Part shown: positions 9,232 to 15,751 of the stretch, one piece after another
Position numbering within the stretch: the stretch's first letter is position 1
Layout: every line of letters begins with the position of its first letter
Source of the DNA: Schauerella fraxinea
Lineage (GTDB): Bacteria > Pseudomonadota > Gammaproteobacteria > Burkholderiales > Burkholderiaceae_B
DNA: 64,000 nt
NCBI GenBank assembly: GCA_030849945.1
Contig: JAVDKK010000001.1
Span: forward strand, 372,001-436,000
Direction: 5' to 3'
The notes under the pieces: model-generated
Told to the model about the DNA's origin: nothing
The model's database searches: none
Seen by the model: only the letters and a program-made list of their open reading frames with translations
Made by a program: the position numbers and the translations under genes

Positions 9232-9268
9232 GGCGGGCGGTTCCTGCAATCGGTTCAAGGCAATCGGG

Positions 9269-10045
9269 TTAATCAAGGCTGGCGGCACGCCGGCGGCGCA
9301 ACGCGCGCACCAGCACGACCAGCCAGGCAATCGCCGCGATGGCGGCAAATGCAAACCACTGCAGGGCGTAGCCCTGATTCTGGTTGTAATCCACCGACGG
9401 CTGCGGCCAATCGCGCGACAGGCCCGGCGCCTCGGGCGCCAGTTGCTGCATTACCGCCGGCACCAAGGTGAGCCCCGTCGCACGGGCATAGTCGTCCAGG
9501 GCGAGGTTTTGCACTTTGGGCAATGCGCCATCTGGCGCGGGTAGGCGTGGGGGCAGTGTAGCCGCTGCGCCCATTCCCCACAGTTCGAAGAGCCGCGGCA
9601 CGTGCGTGACCAGCTCGCCACTGGCCAACTGCTCGCCGGCCGGCGCGGGCGGAAACGGCGGCTGCGGTTGGCCCGGCACGGCGCGCGCCACCCAGCCGCG
9701 CAACACCAGCACGGCCACATTGCGGGAAGCGTCCAGCACCAGGGGCGTGGCCAGCCAGAAGCCCGGGCGGCCATCGTGATTGCGGTTCTCAAGCACGACC
9801 GTGAGGTCGTCGCGCCACTGCCCCGTCGCACGCGCGGGCCGCCACGGCGTCAACGCTTCGGGCGTCACATCGGGGCCCAGCGTGAGCGGCGGTTGCACGC
9901 GGCCCGCTTCGATCGTGTGCAACGTGGCGCGGCGCTCATCGGCGCGCTGCAGCTGCCACCGGCCCAGCGACGCCAGCAGCACCACGGCAAGCGCGAGCAG
10001 TACCAGCGCGGCCAGCGTGCGAGAAATCGAGTGAGGTCGTGCCAT
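9269..10045 (-). CDS. SURF1 family cytochrome oxidase assembly protein
   Basis: SURF1 (Shy1) binds heme A and helps insert it into oxidase subunit I. The start at 10045 (MARPHSISRTLAALVLL) is chosen because an N-terminal helix begins there; the frame stays open upstream. The 258-residue protein has the family layout: an N-terminal helix with a GRWQLQRADER motif right after it, a periplasmic domain, and a C-terminal helix preceded by NQNQGYALQWFAFA. It is divergent from, and close to, the DUF2909 gene. Confidence 0.92.
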   Translation of the reverse strand: MARPHSISRTLAALVLLALAVVLLASLGRWQLQRADERRATLHTIEAGRVQPPLTLGPDVTPEALTPWRPARATGQWRDDLTVVLENRNHDGRPGFWLATPLVLDASRNVAVLVLRGWVARAVPGQPQPPFPPAPAGEQLASGELVTHVPRLFELWGMGAAATLPPRLPAPDGALPKVQNLALDDYARATGLTLVPAVMQQLAPEAPGLSRDWPQPSVDYNQNQGYALQWFAFAAIAAIAWLVVLVRALRRRRAASLD

Positions 10046-10079
10046 GTCTGCAATAATTCCGTCTTTATCGGAGGCCGCC

Positions 10080-10280
10080 ATGCGTATCGTCGTCGTTCTG
10101 GCCTTCATCGGCATATTGGCCAGCCTGGCATCCGCCCTGGTCTATCTGATGAAAGATCAAGGTAAAACCAATCGCACCGTCAATGCGTTGACCGTGCGCA
10201 TCGGCATGTCGGTCGTGCTGTTTCTGTTCGTCCTGTTTGCCCATCACATGGGCTGGATCGAGAGCACGGGACTTAGATGA
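10080..10280 (+). CDS. DUF2909 twin-transmembrane protein
   Basis: This 66-residue protein (MRIVVVLAFIGILASLASAL ...) has two hydrophobic helices separated by a short basic loop (KDQGKTNRTVNALTVR). This matches the DUF2909 family found beside cytochrome oxidase genes in Burkholderiales. The ATG at 10080 is preferred because GGAGG lies 6 bases upstream; an ATG at 10044 is open in frame but would overlap SURF1. Among the oxidase genes only this one is on the plus strand. Function unknown; linkage to oxidase assembly is inferred from position. Confidence 0.8.
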   Translation: MRIVVVLAFIGILASLASALVYLMKDQGKTNRTVNALTVRIGMSVVLFLFVLFAHHMGWIESTGLR

Positions 10281-10351
10281 GCGCCAAGCGCCAAGGTTCC
10301 TGAAGGCCGGATCGCGTTTGGACAGGTTCCCTGCGTGACGCCGGGAGAATT

Positions 10352-10379
10352 CCGTGCGGCACGCCCGGATTCCGCACGG
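10352..10379. other. Inverted repeat between DUF2909 and ctaE
   Basis: CCGTGCGG (10352-10359) and CCGCACGG (10372-10379) form a perfect 8-bp stem with a 12-base loop between the convergent DUF2909 and ctaE genes. There is no T-run on either strand, so it may be only a weak terminator or an mRNA 3'-end hairpin. Confidence 0.4.
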
Positions 10380-10460
10380 CGCTTGAGACAGGCGCGTTGC
10401 ACGCCTGCTCTCGTAAGACCAGACGCGGCACCGGCAGGCGCCACGCCATTGCGCGTCACA

Positions 10461-11336
10461 TCAGAACCAATACACAAACAGGTACAGCCCCAGCCACACC
10501 ACGTCCACGAAGTGCCAATACCAGGCAGCGGCCTCAAAGCCGAAGTGGTTGTCGGCCGTGAAGTGGCCCTTCATCAAGCGGATGAGCATCACCGTCAACA
10601 TGATGGCGCCCATGATCACGTGAAAGCCGTGAAATCCCGTGAGCATGTAGAAGAGCGAACCGAATGCGCCGGAGTTGAAGCGCAGATTGAGCTCGGTATA
10701 GGCGTGGTGATACTCGTACGCCTGCACACCCACGAAGATGAAGCCCAGCAGCACGGTCGCCGCCAGCCAGAACGTGGTCTTGCCCCGATGGTTTTCACGC
10801 AGGGCGTGGTGGGCGATGGTGAGCGTAATGCCCGAGGTGAGCAGCAACGCGGTGTTGATCGTCGGCAGCCAGAACGGGCCCACGCTCTGGAACTGCTCGA
10901 CCACGCCGGCCGGGCCGAAGTTGGGCCACACGGCATTGAAGTCGGGCCACAGCAGAAGCTTGTGATCCAGGTCACCCAGCCACGGTGTGGTGATGGTGCG
11001 CACATACCAGAGCGCGCCGAAGAAGCCGGCGAAGAACATCACTTCCGAGAAGATGAACCAGCTCATGCCCCAGCGGTAGGACACGTCGATACGCTTGCTG
11101 TAGAGCCCTTGCTGCGCTTCGCCGATGGAGTCGGCGAACCAGTAGAACATCACGGTGATCAGGCCCAGGAAGCCGACCAGCACGCCCCACTTCGCCAGGC
11201 TGACACCGTTGATCCAGGCCGCGGCACTGACGCCGATCACCAGCAGCGTCAGGGCCATGCGCACCGGATGACCGGAGTCGGCGGGGACGTAGTAGTAAGG
11301 TGCCTCGTTGCCTTGAACCGAGTGGCTTGCACTCAT
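10461..11336 (-). CDS. ctaE: Cytochrome c oxidase subunit III
   Basis: This is the 291-residue, seven-helix subunit III of the aa3-type oxidase. Recognisable parts are MSWFIFSEVMFFAGFFGALW, with the conserved acidic residue used for lipid binding, TGFHGFHVIMGAIML, and the C-terminal WYWHFVDVVWLGLYL. It is a core structural subunit in the inner membrane. The gene follows DUF2970 on the minus strand and is the last structural subunit of the ctaC-D-E set. Confidence 0.97.
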   Translation of the reverse strand: MSASHSVQGNEAPYYYVPADSGHPVRMALTLLVIGVSAAAWINGVSLAKWGVLVGFLGLITVMFYWFADSIGEAQQGLYSKRIDVSYRWGMSWFIFSEVMFFAGFFGALWYVRTITTPWLGDLDHKLLLWPDFNAVWPNFGPAGVVEQFQSVGPFWLPTINTALLLTSGITLTIAHHALRENHRGKTTFWLAATVLLGFIFVGVQAYEYHHAYTELNLRFNSGAFGSLFYMLTGFHGFHVIMGAIMLTVMLIRLMKGHFTADNHFGFEAAAWYWHFVDVVWLGLYLFVYWF

Positions 11337-11375
11337 GATGTTCTCCCTGCTCTCGAAGAGTAGTTATTGTATGTG

Positions 11376-11600
11376 TCAGCTCAGGCTGGCGACCGCAAAG
11401 CGGACAATAGTCACCAGCACAACAACAAAAATGACGCCGCCCAATATCCCGGCAATGATGAGATGCACGGGATTGAGGCGGCCGATGTCTTCCTGATATC
11501 CCGAACCCTTACGGACCCCGAAGAATCCCCACAGTACCGCTCTCAGCGTTTGAAAGAAACTGAGTTTGCGGCGTGAGAGTTCCCGGATGTCGTCGGTCAT
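11376..11600 (-). CDS. DUF2970 small membrane protein
   Basis: This 74-residue protein has an amphipathic N-terminal half (SFFQTLRAVLWGFFGVRKGSG) and one C-terminal transmembrane helix (VHLIIAGILGGVIFVVVLV). The pattern matches DUF2970, which in Burkholderiales sits between the oxidase assembly genes and subunit III. It starts 12 bases after the end of the 46-residue protein encoded upstream and ends 39 bases before ctaE. Biochemical function unknown. Confidence 0.82.
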   Translation of the reverse strand: MTDDIRELSRRKLSFFQTLRAVLWGFFGVRKGSGYQEDIGRLNPVHLIIAGILGGVIFVVVLVTIVRFAVASLS

Positions 11601-11612
11601 GTCGGCATATCC

Positions 11613-11753
11613 CTAGCGCCCGGCCATGCCGGCGAAACCCGCGAAGATTTCGGTGCCGCGAAACAGCGTCCAGGCGAAGATCGCCAGCACCACGACCACC
11701 AGCACGGTGAGCGCGATGCGGTTCTTGCGGCGTTGTTCGGTGGTGAGGGCCAC
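11613..11753 (-). CDS. Small single-helix protein: cytochrome oxidase small assembly protein or CtaG remnant
   Basis: This 46-residue protein starts at GTG 11753, with AGGA about 8 bases upstream and the ctaD stop just before. Its sequence is basic (TTEQRRKNRIA), then one helix (LTVLVVVVLAIFAWTLF), then RGTEIFAGFAGMAGR. It matches the small assembly proteins annotated beside ctaD in this group. The tail after the helix also loosely resembles the region just after the CtaG/Cox11 helix (pattern F-x4-G-x2-G-R). It may therefore be a genuine small protein or the N-terminal stub of a lost ctaG. No longer frame follows it. Confidence 0.6.
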   Translation of the reverse strand: MALTTEQRRKNRIALTVLVVVVLAIFAWTLFRGTEIFAGFAGMAGR

Positions 11754-11770
11754 GGCGATTCCTAAAAGCG

Positions 11771-13384
11771 TTATTTGACTTCGGGCGGGGTTTCGAAGGT
11801 ATGGAACGGTGCCGGCGACGGCACGGTCCACTCCAGGCCTTCAGCGCCTTCCCACGGTTTGGCAGAAGCCACTTCACCCTTGCCGGCGTAGCAGCGCAAC
11901 ACCGCCCACAGGAAGATCAACTGCGACAGCCCGAACCAGAACGCGCCGATCGTGGCCACCTGGTGGAAGGTGGTGAACTGCGCGGCGTAATCGGCATAGC
12001 GGCGCGGCATGCCGGCCAGACCCATGAAGTGCATGGGGAAGAAGGTGACGTTGAACGAAATCAGCGACGACCAGAAGTGGAACTTGCCCAGCTTCTCGCT
12101 ATACATACGGCCCGTCCACTTGGGCAGCCAGTAATAGGTGCCGGCGAAGAGCGCGAACAAGGAGCCCGCCACGAGCACGTAGTGGAAGTGCGCCACCACG
12201 TAATAGGTGTCGTGCACCTGGATGTCGATCGGCGCCACCGACAGGATCAGGCCGGTAAAGCCGCCCATCGTGAACACGAAGATGAAGCCCACCGCGAACA
12301 GCATCGGCGTTTCGAAGGTCATCGAGCCGCGCCACATCGTCGCGATCCAGTTGAACACCTTCACGCCCGTAGGAATGGAGATCAACATGGTGGCGTACAT
12401 GAAATACAGCTGCCCGGTGACCGGCATCCCGGTCGTGAACATGTGATGCGCCCAGACGATGAACGACAGCACGGCGATGGACGCCGTGGCGTACACCATC
12501 GAGGCGTAACCGAAGAGCTTCTTGCGGGCGAAGGCGGGCACGATGGCCGAGACGATGCCGAACGCCGGCAAGATCATGATGTACACCTCGGGATGCCCGA
12601 AGAACCAGAAGATGTGCTGGTACAGCACCGGATCGCCACCGGCGGCCGCGTTGAAGAAGCCGGTACCGAAGTGACGGTCGGTGAGCACCATCGTGATCGC
12701 GGCAGCCAGCACGGGCAGCACGGCGATCAGCAGGAAGGCAGTGATGAGCCAGGTCCAGCAGAACAGCGGCATCTTCATCAACGTCATGCCGGGCGCGCGC
12801 ATGTTGAGGATGGTGACGATGATGTTGATGGCGCCCATGATCGATGAGGCGCCCATGATGTGCATCGCGAAGATGGCGAGGTCCATCCCCGGCCCCATCT
12901 GCAGCGACAGCGGCGCATAGAGCGTCCACCCCGCAGCGGTCGCGCCCCCGGGTACGAAGAACGACAGCGTGAGCATGAGGCCGGCGACCGGCAACAGCCA
13001 GAAGCTGAAGTTGTTCATGCGGGCGAAAGCCATGTCCGATGCGCCGATCTGCAGCGGAATCATCCAGTTGGCGAAGCCCACGAAGGCCGGCATGATCGCG
13101 CCGAACACCATGATCAGGCCGTGCATCGTCGTGAACTGGTTGAAGAGTTCGGGACGGAAGAACTGCAGACCCGGCTCGAACAACTCGGTACGCAGCAGCA
13201 ACGCCAGCGTGCCGCCTTCGAGCAGCATGGTGAACGAGAAGATGAGATACATCGTCCCGATATCTTTGTGGTTCGTGGCAAACAACCACCGGCGCCAGCC
13301 CGTGGGGGCACCGTGGTGATGATCATCATGACCGTGGCCGTGACCGTGGCCCGGCGATACGTGGTCGACTGGGACGCTGCTCAT
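11771..13384 (-). CDS. ctaD: Cytochrome c oxidase subunit I
   Basis: This is the 537-residue, 12-helix catalytic subunit, holding heme a, heme a3 and CuB. The motif FFGHPEVYIMILPAFG carries the CuB histidine, the D-channel glutamate and the His-Tyr pair, WAHHMFTTG gives two CuB histidines, and VAHFHYVL gives the heme ligands. These mark a type-A1 heme-copper oxidase. The N-terminus is unusually His-rich (GHGHGHGHDDHHHG) and could bind metal. It follows ctaC after a 91-base gap with a strong hairpin, and precedes the 46-residue small gene. Confidence 0.98.
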   Translation of the reverse strand: MSSVPVDHVSPGHGHGHGHDDHHHGAPTGWRRWLFATNHKDIGTMYLIFSFTMLLEGGTLALLLRTELFEPGLQFFRPELFNQFTTMHGLIMVFGAIMPAFVGFANWMIPLQIGASDMAFARMNNFSFWLLPVAGLMLTLSFFVPGGATAAGWTLYAPLSLQMGPGMDLAIFAMHIMGASSIMGAINIIVTILNMRAPGMTLMKMPLFCWTWLITAFLLIAVLPVLAAAITMVLTDRHFGTGFFNAAAGGDPVLYQHIFWFFGHPEVYIMILPAFGIVSAIVPAFARKKLFGYASMVYATASIAVLSFIVWAHHMFTTGMPVTGQLYFMYATMLISIPTGVKVFNWIATMWRGSMTFETPMLFAVGFIFVFTMGGFTGLILSVAPIDIQVHDTYYVVAHFHYVLVAGSLFALFAGTYYWLPKWTGRMYSEKLGKFHFWSSLISFNVTFFPMHFMGLAGMPRRYADYAAQFTTFHQVATIGAFWFGLSQLIFLWAVLRCYAGKGEVASAKPWEGAEGLEWTVPSPAPFHTFETPPEVK

Positions 13385-13406
13385 GGTGGACTCCTTCCTG
13401 CTGGAT

Positions 13407-13431
13407 GCCGGCTTCAGTCCATGAAGCCGGC
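13407..13431 (-). other. Intercistronic hairpin between ctaC and ctaD
   Basis: GCCGGCTTC and GAAGCCGGC form a perfect 9-bp stem with a 7-base loop, starting 22 bases upstream of the ctaD start codon. With no T-run it is unlikely to be a full terminator. It may stabilise the ctaC mRNA or mark a processing site between the two cistrons. Confidence 0.5.
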
Positions 13432-13475
13432 AATCATTTCTATTACTTATGGATGTCGGCGGATGGGGCGCGCAC

Positions 13476-14633
13476 TCAGCGCGCGGCAGTCACGTCGGCA
13501 GGCTGCACCACAGGGTCCTGACCCTTGCCCGCATTGCCCCAGGCATTGCGGGTGTACGTAATGGCGGCGGCGATCTCAACGTCGTTGAGCTGACCGCCAA
13601 ACGCGGCCATGGCCGTGCCGGGACGGCCATTGAGCACCACTTTGATCTGCTCGGCCTTGGGTCCCAGCACGGTTTTGTCTCCGTCCAGTGCAGGGAAAGC
13701 GCCGGGCAAACCTTTGCCGGTGGCCTGGTGACAGGCCACACAGTTTGCGCCATAGACCTGCTCGCCACGGGCGACCAGCTCTTCTTTGGTCCACTCTTTG
13801 GTGGGATCATCGGCATTGGCCGACATCAACTTCTTCTGCTCTTCGGCCCAGGCGTCGTAATCGGCTTGCGATTTGACCTCGACCACGATCGGCATGAACG
13901 CGTGATCCTTGCCACAGAGCTCGGCGCACTGGCCGCGGAAGAAGCCGGTTTTTTCGGCACGGAACCAGGTGTCGCGCAGGAAGCCGGGGATGGCATCTTG
14001 CTTTACGCCGAACTCGGGCACCATCCAGGAGTGGATGACGTCGGCTGCAGTAAGCACGATGCGGACTTTCTTGTCCACCGGCACCACGAGCGGCTTGTCC
14101 ACTTCCATCAGGTAGAACTCGCCCTTCTCCTCGCGGTTTTCGATCTGCGCGCGCGGGGTGGACAAGGTGGAGAGAAATTTGACGCCGTTGGCCGCGCCAT
14201 CGATGTATTCGTAGCCCCACTTCCACTGATAACCCGTGACCTTGACGGTCAGATCCGGGCTTGACGTGTCTTTCATGGCCACGACCGTGCGCGTGGCGGG
14301 CAGCGCCATGGCGATCACGATGATGAAGGGGATGATCGTCCAGGCGACTTCCACACCGAGGTGTTCATGGAAGGTAGCGGCCTTGGCGCCACGCGATTTG
14401 CGGTGCGCCCAGATCGAGTAGAACATCACGCCGAACACGCCGACGAAGATCACCATACAGATGCTGAGCATCATCCAGTGAAGCCAAACGGCATCGCGTG
14501 CGATCGATGTGACGCCTTCGTGCAGGTTCAGCTGATTGACGCGCGGGCCGCCGGGCATGTCTTTGACCTGGGCGACGGCGACGCTGCCAACCAGCAGCGC
14601 ACAGGTGCCCAGTACCCCTCTCAACTTCTTCAT
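13476..14633 (-). CDS. ctaC: Cytochrome c oxidase subunit II with fused cytochrome c domain (caa3 type)
   Basis: This 385-residue subunit II carries the CuA site and takes electrons from cytochrome c. It has a signal peptide, two transmembrane helices (about residues 45-70 and 90-115) and a cupredoxin domain with CAELCGKDHAFM as CuA ligands. A C-terminal class I cytochrome c domain carries a CVACH heme-binding motif near residue 297. The fused domain makes this a caa3-type enzyme. It is the first gene of the oxidase transcript, with a good -10 box upstream. Confidence 0.97.
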   Translation of the reverse strand: MKKLRGVLGTCALLVGSVAVAQVKDMPGGPRVNQLNLHEGVTSIARDAVWLHWMMLSICMVIFVGVFGVMFYSIWAHRKSRGAKAATFHEHLGVEVAWTIIPFIIVIAMALPATRTVVAMKDTSSPDLTVKVTGYQWKWGYEYIDGAANGVKFLSTLSTPRAQIENREEKGEFYLMEVDKPLVVPVDKKVRIVLTAADVIHSWMVPEFGVKQDAIPGFLRDTWFRAEKTGFFRGQCAELCGKDHAFMPIVVEVKSQADYDAWAEEQKKLMSANADDPTKEWTKEELVARGEQVYGANCVACHQATGKGLPGAFPALDGDKTVLGPKAEQIKVVLNGRPGTAMAAFGGQLNDVEIAAAITYTRNAWGNAGKGQDPVVQPADVTAAR

Positions 14634-14785
14634 GCTGACCTCGAATTACGGCGCTTTTTTGTTTCGTGTTGCGCCGGTGGATGCCGGCGTGTCTCCCCAC
14701 GGAAGCGCACAATTATTGGACGGCAGGAACGCAAGGCTATAGAGCATCCTCGTAGACCTGCACGAATCACAGCTAAAACGGCAGG

Positions 14786-14791
14786 ATTATA
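14786..14791 (-). promoter_or_regulatory. Candidate -10 box for the ctaC operon
   Basis: A perfect TATAAT on the minus strand lies about 150 bases upstream of ctaC. The -35 region at 17-18 bp spacing (GTCACT/CGTCAC) is poor, so an activator or another sigma factor may be needed. The rest of 14634-14886 holds a small hairpin (GGATGG/CCATCC, 14827-14843) and no gene. Confidence 0.4.
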
Positions 14792-14886
14792 GCGGACAGG
14801 CAACGGGAAGTGACGAGCCTCTTGAAGGATGGCAGAACCATCCCCATGACCACACCCGCCTGTCCGTCATGCACTAAACTCCGCCC

Positions 14887-15714
14887 ATGTCGACTTCACA
14901 CCCTCTGGCGCGCCGCGACGCGCTCACGGAACTGTACGCCCAATTGAACGCTCGCGCCCAGGAAGCGCCGCCCGAACGCGCCCACAGGCTATGGATAGGC
15001 GGCCATGTGTGCGGTTGGGCAACGGATGCCGCATGGGACGCCCTGCGCCACGTGCCGGGTGTGGTTGCCCGCGAGGGCGCGTTGCACATCGGCGCGGATC
15101 TCGCGCCGGGCGCGCCACTCAATGCGCTCCTGGCCGATGTAGCCGATACGATGCGCCAGGCGCAATGCCTGCGCGGCTGGCGTAACGAGCTGCTCGACGT
15201 GTGCACGGACAACGGTGAGGTGATCGGCGCCATCGAGCGCGCCGCCTCGCGCCCCCTGGCGCTATGCACACGCGCCGTGCACCTGAACGCCTGGACGCCC
15301 GATGGCCAACTGTGGATCGCCCGTCGGGCAATGAGCAAATCCACCGACCCCGGCATGTGGGACACCTTGGTGGGCGGCCTGGTCTGCACCGGCGAACCTC
15401 TGGACGAAGCGCTGGTGCGGGAATGCGACGAGGAAGCCGGCTTGTCGCCCGAGCACCTTGCCGATCGGTCGCCCCTGCGCACCATCCTGCGCATGCACCG
15501 GCGCCTGCCGGAGGGTTATCAGGTCGAGGACGTGCTGGTGAGCGATTGCGTGCTGGCCGCCCATGTGCAACCGGCCAATCGTGACGGCGAGGTCTCCGAG
15601 ATCATGCATGTGGATGTGGACACCGCCATCGAGATGGTGCGGGCCGGCGAATTCACCCTCGAAGCCGCGTTGGTGATCGTCGAAGACATCATGCGCATCG
15701 AGGCCGCAAGCTAG
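14887..15714 (+). CDS. Nudix hydrolase with N-terminal DUF4743-like domain
   Basis: This 275-residue protein has a Nudix box GGLVCTGEPLDEALVREC followed by DEEAGL, matching G-x5-E-x7-R-E-U-x-E-E-x-G-U exactly, so the metal-dependent hydrolase site looks intact. The N-terminal 120 residues resemble the DUF4743 region seen in proteins annotated as thiamine-pyrophosphokinase-related Nudix hydrolases. It would cleave a nucleoside diphosphate linked to another group; the substrate is unknown. It is divergent from ctaC and convergent with the antiporter gene. Confidence 0.88.
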   Translation: MSTSHPLARRDALTELYAQLNARAQEAPPERAHRLWIGGHVCGWATDAAWDALRHVPGVVAREGALHIGADLAPGAPLNALLADVADTMRQAQCLRGWRNELLDVCTDNGEVIGAIERAASRPLALCTRAVHLNAWTPDGQLWIARRAMSKSTDPGMWDTLVGGLVCTGEPLDEALVRECDEEAGLSPEHLADRSPLRTILRMHRRLPEGYQVEDVLVSDCVLAAHVQPANRDGEVSEIMHVDVDTAIEMVRAGEFTLEAALVIVEDIMRIEAAS

Positions 15715-15726
15715 GCGAGCTCGGTA

Positions 15727-15747
15727 CCTGACCAGGCGCCGGTCAGG
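15727..15747. terminator. Possible bidirectional hairpin between convergent genes
   Basis: CCTGACC and GGTCAGG form a 7-bp stem with a 7-base loop in the 37-base gap between the convergent Nudix and antiporter genes. There is no T-run on either side, so termination strength is doubtful. Confidence 0.35.
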
Positions 15748-15751
15748 CACA

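Noticed and set aside
12099..13289. Second minus-strand open frame of 396 codons inside ctaD
   Set aside because: It is in another frame of ctaD, which is unmistakable; the shifted product is an Arg/His-rich shadow.
15717..15728. GAGCTCGGTACC, identical to part of a common cloning-vector polylinker
   Set aside because: Only 12 bases match and the flanks (GGC before, TGACC after) do not continue as a vector polylinker. It sits naturally between two genes, so chance is the simpler reading.
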